Source: Rheinheimera texasensis DSM 17496 (GTDB lineage: Bacteria > Pseudomonadota > Gammaproteobacteria > Enterobacterales > Alteromonadaceae). From it: a stretch of DNA of 64,000 nucleotides. A program made the translations under genes and the position numbers. Under the pieces are notes generated by a model, which did not search any database, was not told the DNA's origin, and saw nothing but the letters and a program-made list of their open reading frames with translations. Numbering within the stretch: position 1 is the stretch's first letter; the number at the start of each line of letters is the position of its first letter. This document shows, one piece after another, positions 42,661-50,778 of the stretch. The DNA lies in NCBI RefSeq assembly GCF_000711985.1, contig NZ_KL544005.1, positions 509,970-573,969 of the forward strand, given 5' to 3'.

Positions 42661-44367
42661 GTGGGTTTGCATTTAAATATCGGCCAGTACAGTACCGCTG
42701 GCCGTAAATCGATCAATCAGGACTTTATTGACTACAGCATGCCTGCCAGAGCACTTTTGCAGGAAAAAGGTGCTGTATTGGCCATCGCAGATGGGATTGG
42801 TAGCAGTCAGGTCAGCCAGATCGCCAGTGAAACTGCAGTGCGCAGTTTTATCCTGGATTATTTTGCGACCAATCCTGCCTGGTCAGTGCAACATGCAGGT
42901 CAACAGGTGTTGCAAGCCTGCCATCGTTGGCTCTACCAGCAAAACAGACAAAGCAGCTATGGACAAGATCCTGATAAAGGCTATTGCTGCGCCTTCTCGG
43001 CGGTGATTTTCCGGCAAAAACAGGCACATCTGTTTCATGTCGGTGATTGCCGGATCTATTTGTATCGACAGTCACGATTGTCGCAGCTAACCCGTGATCA
43101 ACGTGTCTGGCAAGCGAATCAACTATTACTGAGCCAGGCCCTTGGCGCCCAATCATCGATTTTGCCAGACTATCAACAACTCGATGTCGCAGTTGACGAC
43201 CTATTTCTACTTGCATCCGATGGCTTTTTTGAGTTTATCGAACAAAAAAAGTTAGCTGAAGTGCTGGCACAAGCGAATCAGGATGTGGATCTCACTGAAG
43301 TGGCTCAACGACTTGCAGAAATCGCACTCACCAATGGCAGCGATGATAATATTTCAGTGCAACTTGCTTTTGTCACGCAGCTACCCACTGAGACTACCTT
43401 GCCAGGTGGCTCACTAGAAGAGCTGCCACTACCACCGCTCCTGCATGAGGGTAGTCAGTTTGATGGACTCACCGTTATACGGGTACTAAGCCAGAGTAAC
43501 CGCAGTCATTTATATTTGGTTGAATTACCTGCCGGTCAACAAGCGGTGTTAAAAGCGCCGTCGCTCGAATTGGCTGCAGACGATTCCTATCTCGAGAGTC
43601 TGCTGCGTGAAGAATGGATCGCGAATCGGGTACATAGCCCTTATGTGCTTCGTGCGGCAAGCATTGAACATCATCGGACCGCCCTTTACAGCTTGTTTGA
43701 ATACATTCCCGGTGAAACGTTACATCAATGGCGCTTGCGACAACCTCAACCAGATCTTAATCAGGTCATTGATATCGTTGAACAAGCAGGCAAAGCGTTG
43801 CAGGCGCTACACCGCGCGGAGATCCTGCACCAGGACATACGGCCTGATAACGTGATGTTGGATCAACAAGGTCAGGTAAGAGTGATCGATTTTGGTGCTG
43901 CACGACTTGCAGGTTTACAGGCGGATCATGAAGTCGCAGGTTTAATTCCAGGCACCGCGCTTTTTACCGCTCCTGAATATTTCACCGGTCAGGCCGGCAG
44001 TACTCAATCTGATCTGTATTCATTGGCAGCCCTTTGCTATTACCTACTTACAGGACAATCGCCCTATGGGCCGGATATTGCACGTTGTAAAAATCTGCCA
44101 GCTCAGCAAAAGCTCAGTTACAGGCCGCTCATTGGTCAAAATGCCGATTGGCCAGAATGGCTGGATCTGACTTTGCAAAAAGCATTGCAAGTTGATCCGT
44201 TAAAACGCTATCAGCACCTTTCAGAATTTTTATATGACTTACGTCACCCGAATCCGGGGCTTTGGCGTGAGTTGACGCTACAAGTCGCCTACCCGGTACG
44301 AATTTGGCAAACGATCTGTTATCTGCAGACATTGCTCATTCTCTGGCTATTGTTAGTTGTGAACTAA
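42661..44367 (+). CDS. Fused PP2C phosphatase - Ser/Thr kinase with C-terminal membrane anchor (paralogue 1)
   Basis: 568 residues from a GTG 2 bases after nirC, with AAGG about 9 bases upstream. Residues 1-240 form a PP2C phosphatase with metal-binding aspartates in ADGIG (Asp44), HVGDC (Asp129), ASDGFF (Asp187) and SDDNIS. Residues about 265-515 form a Hanks-type kinase: Lys298 (AVLKAP), HQDIRPDN (Asp392, Asn397), IDFGAA (Asp410) and APEYF. The glycine-rich loop is weak. One membrane helix near the end (about 545-566) would hold it at the inner membrane facing the cytoplasm. Coupling to nirC suggests that it phosphorylates and dephosphorylates the transporter or an associated protein. A related gene lies next to nasA in Pseudomonas aeruginosa (PA1782). 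Targets are unknown. Confidence 0.87.
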   Translation: MGLHLNIGQYSTAGRKSINQDFIDYSMPARALLQEKGAVLAIADGIGSSQVSQIASETAVRSFILDYFATNPAWSVQHAGQQVLQACHRWLYQQNRQSSYGQDPDKGYCCAFSAVIFRQKQAHLFHVGDCRIYLYRQSRLSQLTRDQRVWQANQLLLSQALGAQSSILPDYQQLDVAVDDLFLLASDGFFEFIEQKKLAEVLAQANQDVDLTEVAQRLAEIALTNGSDDNISVQLAFVTQLPTETTLPGGSLEELPLPPLLHEGSQFDGLTVIRVLSQSNRSHLYLVELPAGQQAVLKAPSLELAADDSYLESLLREEWIANRVHSPYVLRAASIEHHRTALYSLFEYIPGETLHQWRLRQPQPDLNQVIDIVEQAGKALQALHRAEILHQDIRPDNVMLDQQGQVRVIDFGAARLAGLQADHEVAGLIPGTALFTAPEYFTGQAGSTQSDLYSLAALCYYLLTGQSPYGPDIARCKNLPAQQKLSYRPLIGQNADWPEWLDLTLQKALQVDPLKRYQHLSEFLYDLRHPNPGLWRELTLQVAYPVRIWQTICYLQTLLILWLLLVVN

Positions 44368-44377
44368 TTTAGCGACT

Positions 44378-44405
44378 GGGACGCATGCTTGTTACGTAGC
44401 GTCCC
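44378..44405. terminator. Hairpin between convergent kinase and porin genes
   Basis: GGGACGC (44378-44384) with GCGTCCC (44399-44405) and a partly paired 14-base loop. It fills the space between two converging genes but has no clear T-tract. Confidence 0.45.
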
Positions 44406-44452
44406 ATCCGCTTACTTTTGACAACACGGGCAGTCGTTGAGCAATTGATTTG

Positions 44453-45718
44453 TCAGAACTTGGCTAACAGCTGTATCCAGTACTTGCTGGTATCTGTCAA
44501 AAAGTGTTTGGCATCATACTGCGCAGCTTTTACTAGCAAACCATACTTCGGGCTGAATTTGTATTGCAGCGTTGCATTGAGTTCAGTGCCGAAGTCCATA
44601 TTTCCTATTGCTGCATCCAGCCAGTGATATTGCAACTGTAAGTCCCATTTTGGTTGCACATAACCGGCCTTGAGCTGAAGGTCTTTCACACCATTCGCCG
44701 GAGTGTTGAGGAACTTGTCCGCGAATCCCTGAAACTTATGCAAAGTTGCTAATGGCGTGGTAAAACCCACGCCATTGCCTGAGCCCAGTTTTTCATAACC
44801 AGCTCCAAAGACATAAGACTGATAGCTAATCTGGCCTTCGATATTCTGGTAAGAAGCCCGGTAAGACTTCGGATTATCGGCAGCTTCCTGTTGCGTTGCG
44901 ATTGCCGCAGCCCATTGCCAACTGAGTGCGCCTGTCTGACCACTTTGCTGATAGTCCATGCCCAAAGTCCGGTTCGACTGCAGCGGTGCTTCGCGGAAGT
45001 CCATATCATAGGCATAGGCTTTTAATTGCTGTGTGGCGGAGATGGCGTAATTCAGATCCAGCAAATGAATATTGCTACGCCAATCACCTTGCGGACTCTT
45101 GCTACCAAAGACCCGGTTGACTCTGTTACTGAAGCTGTAATCCATTTTGACTGCTGAACTGAGCTGAGTCTGATAGCGAATCGCATCAAAAGTCTGTTCG
45201 TTTTGCCGCCAGCCCACGCTACCAACAAAACGCTCATTACCAAGCGCCAGCTTTTGCCGGCCTATTTTCAGCTGATGGCCTTGATGCTGGTATTGCACGA
45301 ACACCTGATTTAAATCACTGCCTGCCGGGTCTGCAATCAACGGATATTGTGTTTTACCGTTGAAACTATTGTTGTAGCTGGTATCCCCCAGCTCGGCGAC
45401 ATAATCAAACTCAACGCCAGCGCTGAATTGGTCAGTGATCCCCTGCAGTACAGTCAGTCGCGATAGCAAGGTACTGGCCAGGGCGTTTTCAGCCAGTCCA
45501 GCCTGATCAACGCTTTCCAATCGATAACGAAATAGCCAATTGACACTTTGTTGCCCGGCTTTTAACGTCGCTGCTGTTGCTGGCGCGACTTTAGACACGG
45601 GTTGTGTTGTTTGCGCAGCTAAGGACAGCGGCAGTAAAGCCAGCGCCGCCACGTGCAGGTTCATATATAAGGTGAATTTATTTTTTCGCCCGGTTGTTAC
45701 AGGTGTTAAAGCCATCAT
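44453..45718 (-). CDS. Outer-membrane porin of the alginate-export-like family (paralogue 2)
   Basis: 421 residues; AAGGAG lies 7 bases before the ATG. Signal peptide about residues 20-35 (NLHVAALALLPLSLAAQ). Beta-barrel composition with the segment GRQKLALGNERFVGSVGWRQ, almost the same as in the porin at 38942-40126; other shared parts are LFRYRLESV/FRYRLEQV, ALASTLLSRLTV/ALASTLRSRLTV, LATLHKFQGFADKFLNTP/FATLHAFNGFADMFLTTP. It closes the nirB-nirD-cobA direction, so it is probably co-expressed with nitrite reduction. Solute is inferred to be nitrate or nitrite. Confidence 0.78.
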   Translation of the reverse strand: MMALTPVTTGRKNKFTLYMNLHVAALALLPLSLAAQTTQPVSKVAPATAATLKAGQQSVNWLFRYRLESVDQAGLAENALASTLLSRLTVLQGITDQFSAGVEFDYVAELGDTSYNNSFNGKTQYPLIADPAGSDLNQVFVQYQHQGHQLKIGRQKLALGNERFVGSVGWRQNEQTFDAIRYQTQLSSAVKMDYSFSNRVNRVFGSKSPQGDWRSNIHLLDLNYAISATQQLKAYAYDMDFREAPLQSNRTLGMDYQQSGQTGALSWQWAAAIATQQEAADNPKSYRASYQNIEGQISYQSYVFGAGYEKLGSGNGVGFTTPLATLHKFQGFADKFLNTPANGVKDLQLKAGYVQPKWDLQLQYHWLDAAIGNMDFGTELNATLQYKFSPKYGLLVKAAQYDAKHFLTDTSKYWIQLLAKF

Positions 45719-45809
45719 AAACGCTCCTTTTTGCAGTTTTTTGGCGACACAATGCCTCGGAGGTCAATCCGACAACTTTGTGCGGTTTACATGGCCTTTG
45801 GCCTGAGAT

Positions 45810-46748
45810 TTAAAAGACCTGCAGCAGGTTTTCAGGGACCTTTAGCAAGGCTGGGGAGACTGCCATTGGCGTACTGACAACCAGTCCAATAACAATCAAT
45901 GTTGGACCCAACAACGGATTGGCTCCTCGCTGGTGGCAGGCATAACGGGCACAGATATCAGCTAGATTTCCGGTCAGTTGTTGTTGAGCATCGGTACTCA
46001 CTTGATCAAGCAAGGCAACCGGCATTTCACCGGGCCAGCCGACATTCATCAGGCCAAGGCACAACTCATTAAGACGGTTTAATCCCATGTACACCACTAA
46101 AGTGGGATTATTGCCATATTGATAGCGATAGTTGTGCCAATCTGGCTGGCGACTGGGATCGGCAAACTGTGCCGTCAAAAACTGTACTGCAGTTGCCTGA
46201 CCACGGGCTGTTAACGCAATTCCGCTATAGGCACTGGCAGCACAAGCACTGGTGATTCCAGGGACTATGGCAAAACGTAATCCGGCCTGTTCCAGCGCTT
46301 CGGCCTCTTCACTGACCCGGCCAAAAATAGTCGGATCACCGCCTTTGAGGCGGACGATCACTTTGTCTGCCGTGACGCTGAGCCTGCCGTATTCAACTAA
46401 TAGCTGGTTGATTTGAGCTTGTGGCATCGCGTGCTGACCGGCGCGTTTACCGACGTATATCTGTTGGCAACTACGTCTGCACAACGCTAACACTTGAGGG
46501 GATACCAGATTGTCATACAAAACGACATCTGCAGCGCGCAATAACCGTTCACCTTTTCGCGTTAACAGCTCCGGATCGCCAGGTCCTGCGCCAAGCAAAT
46601 AGACTCCGGGAATCGTTTCGCCGCCAGCCGGCAGCGGGACTGTGCGTCGGGTCGCACCAGCAATATAATCACCGAGGTTGCTGCCAAAGCTATTACCAAA
46701 CTGGCGCAAATTTAGGCCAGCTTGCTGGAAAAAACTTAGTACACTCAT
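45810..46748 (-). CDS. cobA: Uroporphyrinogen-III C-methyltransferase (siroheme synthesis)
   Basis: 312 residues, with an N-terminal extension of about 45 residues before the core begins at GVYLLGAGPGDPELLTRKG. It adds two methyl groups from S-adenosylmethionine to uroporphyrinogen III, giving precorrin-2 for siroheme. Further motifs are VRLKGGDPTIFGR and VPGITSACAASAYSGIALTAR. Siroheme is the prosthetic group of NirB, whose gene lies upstream in the same direction (nirB, nirD, then this gene after 123 bases). GGGAG precedes the start. The dehydrogenase/chelatase steps are not encoded here. The name nirE is also used for such genes. Confidence 0.93.
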   Translation of the reverse strand: MSVLSFFQQAGLNLRQFGNSFGSNLGDYIAGATRRTVPLPAGGETIPGVYLLGAGPGDPELLTRKGERLLRAADVVLYDNLVSPQVLALCRRSCQQIYVGKRAGQHAMPQAQINQLLVEYGRLSVTADKVIVRLKGGDPTIFGRVSEEAEALEQAGLRFAIVPGITSACAASAYSGIALTARGQATAVQFLTAQFADPSRQPDWHNYRYQYGNNPTLVVYMGLNRLNELCLGLMNVGWPGEMPVALLDQVSTDAQQQLTGNLADICARYACHQRGANPLLGPTLIVIGLVVSTPMAVSPALLKVPENLLQVF

Positions 46749-46871
46749 ATCACTCTCCCGCAGCTGGTCTTGCGCCTTTTTGCTGTTGCTGCATCCGTAA
46801 AAAAGCCGGTATACCCTGTCGCTTTAAATAGTTACTTTAATTTATCGCTAGACCTGTGAAGCATTGCATGA

Positions 46872-47240
46872 TCAGGCTGCGACAGCGTCTACCGCGACCG
46901 GTTGGCTGCCAATCAGGACCTTGTGATGAGACAACATCACCGGATACACAGGAACACTCAACGAAGGGTCTTGCAAACACTGGCCGGTGCGCAAACAAAA
47001 ATGTTGTTTGTACAAGGGCGATGCGACCACCAGCTTGTCGCCAACAGAACCTAAAATGCCGCGTGATAACACATTGGCACCACCAACTGGATCAAAATTA
47101 CCGACGGCAAACAATTCCCCTGTCCCGCCAGAGTCGTCGGGACGCAACCAGAACAGTGCAACCTGTTGCTCTGCCACTAACACACAAACACCACTATTTT
47201 CGACCAAATCGTCGAGACTACAGATCTCCTGAAAGCTCAT
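46872..47240 (-). CDS. nirD: NADH-dependent nitrite reductase, small subunit
   Basis: 122 residues with a Rieske-like fold but without the Cys and His cluster ligands, as is normal for NirD. Recognisable parts are FAVGNFDPVGGANVLSRGILGSVGDKLVVASPLYKQHF and LRTGQCLQDP. It works with NirB in reduction of nitrite to ammonium in the cytoplasm. Its ATG overlaps the nirB stop by four bases. Confidence 0.95.
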   Translation of the reverse strand: MSFQEICSLDDLVENSGVCVLVAEQQVALFWLRPDDSGGTGELFAVGNFDPVGGANVLSRGILGSVGDKLVVASPLYKQHFCLRTGQCLQDPSLSVPVYPVMLSHHKVLIGSQPVAVDAVAA

Positions 47241-49816
47241 GCGATACTCTCCTCTGTCAGATTTTTAACTGGGATTTGAAGCTGAAATTGCTGCTTTTCC
47301 TCTGCCGTCGCCGGGCGGATTTGGGCGCGCTCTTCGACAAACAAAATGTTCGAATCGGCCTTATCACTATTTACAAAATGTCTGAAACGTTTTAGTGCTT
47401 GCGGATCGTCAAGCGTTGCTTTCCATTCACAAGCGTATGTTCCTGCCAAGCGTTGCATTTGGGCTTCGAGCTCAGCAGCAATGCCAAGGCTGTCGTTGAT
47501 CACAACGTCTTGCAAGTATGCGAGCCCACCGTCCAGCTTCTCGAGCCACACGGATGTCCGCGTCAGGCGGTCGGCTGTTTTGATGTAAAACATCAGGATG
47601 CGATCGATGTAACTGATAAGAGTGTTGGTGTCTAAGTCGGTGGCAAAAAGATCGGCATGGCGTGGACGCATGCCACCGTTCCCACAAACGTACAAATTCC
47701 AGCCGCGTTCTGTGGCAATAATACCGATGTCTTTGCTTTGTGCTTCGGCGCACTCCCGGGTGCAACCAGATACCGCCATTTTGATTTTGTGTGGTGCACG
47801 CAGGCCTTTGTAGCGGTTTTCAATAGCAATGGCCTGACCCACACTGTCCTGCACGCCATATCGACACCAGGTACTGCCAACACAGGATTTTACAGTACGC
47901 AAAGATTTGCCATAGGCATGGCCGGTTTCAAAACCGGCATCGACCAGTAACCGCCAGATTTGGGGTAACTGTTCTAAACGCGCGCCAAACAAGTCGATAC
48001 GCTGGCCACCGGTGATTTTGCAATACAAATTAAAATCCTTGGCGACCTGACCAATGACAATCAGTTTATCCGCAGTAATTTCGCCACCGGCTATGCGTGG
48101 GACTATCGAATATGAACCGTCTTTTTGCATATTGGCGAGGAATGTGTCGTTGGTATCCTGCAAACCAACATGTGGTTTTTTCAGCACATATTCGTTGTAT
48201 ACAGAGGCAAGCAATGATCCTATCGTTGGTTTGCATATCTCGCAGCCATGCCCCTTGCCGTGTTGACTCAGAATTTGGTAGAACGTTGTAAGCCCCTCAA
48301 CCTGGATAAGGTGCAGCAGTTCTTGGCGTGAATAGGCAAAGTGCTCGCATAAATGATTGCTGACTTCTACGCCACGGGCTTTGAGTTCTTCATCAACCAC
48401 AGATTTCAGTAATGCACTGCAACCACCGCAGCCGGTTGCAGCTTTGGTGCAATGTTTAATGCTGGCGAGGTCACAGACACCTGCGCCAATGGCACCGACA
48501 ATGTCTCCTTTGGCGACGTTATGACAGGAGCAGATGGTCGCGCTATCTGGTAACACTAATGCCGGTAATGCCGTTTGGCCCGACGCTGGCAATATCAGCT
48601 GCTCTGGATTTGCCGGCAGCGGCATCTCATTCAGAGCATATTGCAGCAGGGTATCGTAGCCGCTGGTGTCTCCGACCAGCACAGCGCCTAAGAGCTTTTT
48701 GCCATTTGGGCTGACGACCAGTTTTTTATAGTGACCAGCTTTCGGATCGGTAAAGAGGTAGCTCATTGCGCCAGGTGTTCTCGCATGAGTATCACCAATA
48801 GAGCCGACTTCCACACCCAGCAGCTTAAGTTTGGTGCTCATATCTGCACCGCTGAAAGTCAGCGTAGCCTGTTGTTGATTTACCAGTCGATCGGCAACAA
48901 CCCGCGCCATCTGATAACCGGGTGCGACCAGACCGAATATTTTTTGTTGCCATAACGCACATTCGCCAATGGCATAGATACTCGGATCAGAAGTTTGACA
49001 CAGGTCGTTAATGACAATACCACCTCGCTCACCAACGACGAGCCCGCTTGAGCGCCCCAGTTGGTCATAAGGCCTGATGCCCGCAGAAAACAACACCAAA
49101 TCAGTTTCAAGCCTTGAACCATCGGCAAACTGCAGCTGATAGCGATATTGAGTACCCGGTGCAATGGCTTGTGTGGCCTTGCCGGTATGCACCGTAACCC
49201 CTAGTTGCTGAATTTTCTGCGCGAGTAAAGCACCACCGGCTTGATCAAGTTGCACCGCCATCAACTGCGGCGCAAATTCGACCACATGAGTCTCAAGGCC
49301 AAGCTGTTTTAGCGCATTGGCTGCTTCTAACCCTAACAAACCACCGCCAATCACTACGCCGACTTTGCTTTGAGCGGCGCTCGCTTCGATGTTCTGTAAA
49401 TCCTGTAAAGTGCGATAAACCAAACAATGCGGTTGGTCATTGCCTGGAATGGGCGGTACAAAAGGATATGAGCCTGTCGCTAATACCAGCTTCTCATATG
49501 AGAACACCCTGCCATCACGACAATAAACCAGGCGTTCTGTAGGAACAATTCGCTCGACCCAACAGTTCAGTTGTAAATCTACTTGCTGCTCCTGATACCA
49601 TTGTTCCGTCGACATCAACAGTTCGGAGAAAGGCGTGCCAGTAAAGTAGGAGGACAAATAGACCCGGTCATAGGCCAACTGAGGCTCACCACACAATACA
49701 GTCACACTGCAGCCGGCATCGCGCTGGCGTAATTGTTCAATAAAATGATGTCCAACCATTCCGTTGCCGATCACCAGGATCTGCGCCTTCACTGTGTCCT
49801 GAAATGTCTGTTGCAT
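47237..49816 (-). CDS. nirB: NADH-dependent nitrite reductase, large subunit
   Basis: 859 residues from the ATG at 49816 (GGGGA 8 bases before); a longer frame to 49855 lacks a ribosome site. It reduces nitrite to ammonium with NADH. Order of domains: FAD-binding (VIGNGMVGHHFIEQL), NADH-binding (GVVIGGGLLGLEAANAL), a BFD-type [2Fe-2S] domain (CSCHNVAKGD, TGCGGCS), and the siroheme/[4Fe-4S] domain with SCVGSTWCRYG and SGCTRECAEAQ. The leader carries a terminator with an ANTAR-type hairpin, so expression is probably switched by nitrate or nitrite through the NasR-like protein. Confidence 0.96.
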   Translation of the reverse strand: MQQTFQDTVKAQILVIGNGMVGHHFIEQLRQRDAGCSVTVLCGEPQLAYDRVYLSSYFTGTPFSELLMSTEQWYQEQQVDLQLNCWVERIVPTERLVYCRDGRVFSYEKLVLATGSYPFVPPIPGNDQPHCLVYRTLQDLQNIEASAAQSKVGVVIGGGLLGLEAANALKQLGLETHVVEFAPQLMAVQLDQAGGALLAQKIQQLGVTVHTGKATQAIAPGTQYRYQLQFADGSRLETDLVLFSAGIRPYDQLGRSSGLVVGERGGIVINDLCQTSDPSIYAIGECALWQQKIFGLVAPGYQMARVVADRLVNQQQATLTFSGADMSTKLKLLGVEVGSIGDTHARTPGAMSYLFTDPKAGHYKKLVVSPNGKKLLGAVLVGDTSGYDTLLQYALNEMPLPANPEQLILPASGQTALPALVLPDSATICSCHNVAKGDIVGAIGAGVCDLASIKHCTKAATGCGGCSALLKSVVDEELKARGVEVSNHLCEHFAYSRQELLHLIQVEGLTTFYQILSQHGKGHGCEICKPTIGSLLASVYNEYVLKKPHVGLQDTNDTFLANMQKDGSYSIVPRIAGGEITADKLIVIGQVAKDFNLYCKITGGQRIDLFGARLEQLPQIWRLLVDAGFETGHAYGKSLRTVKSCVGSTWCRYGVQDSVGQAIAIENRYKGLRAPHKIKMAVSGCTRECAEAQSKDIGIIATERGWNLYVCGNGGMRPRHADLFATDLDTNTLISYIDRILMFYIKTADRLTRTSVWLEKLDGGLAYLQDVVINDSLGIAAELEAQMQRLAGTYACEWKATLDDPQALKRFRHFVNSDKADSNILFVEERAQIRPATAEEKQQFQLQIPVKNLTEESIA

Positions 49817-49876
49817 GCTGCTTTCCCCTTGCCTTTGCTTGCTGAGCGTGCCCACGGACTGTCATTTGCAGACAAT

Positions 49877-49953
49877 AAAAAAAGCCCAGGTCTCCCCTAC
49901 TGTTTTGCAGGTTCAACTTGGGCTTCTTTGCCGGGGCAGAGTCTCGCTCTGCC
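49877..49953 (-). promoter_or_regulatory. Probable ANTAR antitermination leader of nirB
   Basis: Reading the minus strand: a strong hairpin GGCAGAG-CGAGA-CTCTGCC (49935-49953), then a small hairpin GGC-AAAGAA-GCC (49921-49932) whose six-base loop again has A at position 1 and G at position 4, then an intrinsic terminator built from AAGCCCAAGT (49916-49925) and ACCTGGGCTT (49882-49891) followed by seven U (49877-49883). The small hairpin and the terminator share the GCC strand and cannot form together. nirB starts about 60 bases further on. Confidence 0.7.
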
Positions 49954-50116
49954 TGAAATGTGTGACCAACCGGTCGTTACCAGATAAAAGAGTGAAAGCA
50001 GTAATCGGGCCAATTTAATATGTTTTTGAATTTACTGAATAAATCTAAATCCCCCCTCTGAGCTCCTCAGGCTTTTTGCACTTTTTTGGGGAAGCTGTGC
50101 ACCAGTTAGCAGCAAC

Positions 50117-50132
50117 TACTCCTGATGGGGTA
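50117..50132. promoter_or_regulatory. NarL/NarP-like site between nirB and nrdG
   Basis: TACTCCTGATGGGGTA matches TACYYMT-NN-AKRRGTA at every position except the A of the right half. It lies 25 bases upstream of a perfect FNR box in the divergent nirB/nrdG region. Confidence 0.6.
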
Positions 50133-50156
50133 TCAGGCTTCGGTTTGGAGCAATCT

Positions 50157-50170
50157 TTGATCTGGATCAA
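50157..50170. promoter_or_regulatory. Perfect FNR box before nrdG
   Basis: TTGATCTGGATCAA is a complete TTGAT-N4-ATCAA palindrome. Centred about 77 bases before the nrdG start, it fits an FNR site near -41 of a promoter starting around 50205. Anaerobic control suits an oxygen-sensitive ribonucleotide reductase. Confidence 0.75.
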
Positions 50171-50240
50171 ATTCCAGCTACAGGCAAAGCCTAACCTAAA
50201 CACCATATCTAGTATCAAAAAAAACAGAAGAACACCATAT

Positions 50241-50756
50241 ATGGGATCTTCAAGTCCAAATCAGCTCAACACCACGGCCTGCGAAATTTTGTTGCAGGAG
50301 ATCCCTGGGGAAGTCAGCCTGGCCTATCTGATCAGTGGCTGTACTCTGGGTTGTAAAGGCTGCCACAGCAGCGACAGTTGGTCCGCAGCAAATGGCGAGC
50401 CATTGACCCTAGACCGGCTAAATTCAGACTGTGAAAAATACCGGGGGCTTTTGAGCTGTGTGCTGTTTATGGGCGGTGAATGGCAAGCCGCATCCCTTGC
50501 AGAACTGCTGGATAAGTGTAGAAAAATGGGGTTACGGACCGCTCTGTATACTGGTCTTGCCTTTTGTCCTGCAGTGCTGCGGCCCCTGCTGGATTATGTC
50601 AAAACCGGCCCCTGGCAGGCAGAACTGGGTGGCCTCAATAACCCCAGCAGTAATCAACGCTTATACGATTTACAGCGTCAGCTGTGTCTGAATCCATTGC
50701 TATGGCCAACACCGGCACCTGCTTATGCCGCAGTGCCTGCTTTTTCACCTCAATAA
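50241..50756 (+). CDS. nrdG: Activase of anaerobic ribonucleotide reductase (radical SAM)
   Basis: 171 residues from the ATG at 50241; the longer open frame to 50076 would cover the FNR box. The radical-SAM cluster motif is CTLGCKGC (CxxxCxxC) near residue 34, with FMGGEWQ as the SAM-binding GGE segment. It uses S-adenosylmethionine and a 4Fe-4S cluster to generate the glycyl radical on NrdD. Unusually it precedes nrdD; the gap to nrdD is 22 bases. A weak GAAGAA lies upstream of the start. Confidence 0.9.
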   Translation: MGSSSPNQLNTTACEILLQEIPGEVSLAYLISGCTLGCKGCHSSDSWSAANGEPLTLDRLNSDCEKYRGLLSCVLFMGGEWQAASLAELLDKCRKMGLRTALYTGLAFCPAVLRPLLDYVKTGPWQAELGGLNNPSSNQRLYDLQRQLCLNPLLWPTPAPAYAAVPAFSPQ

Positions 50757-50778
50757 AAACTTAAAAAAGGAAATCATC

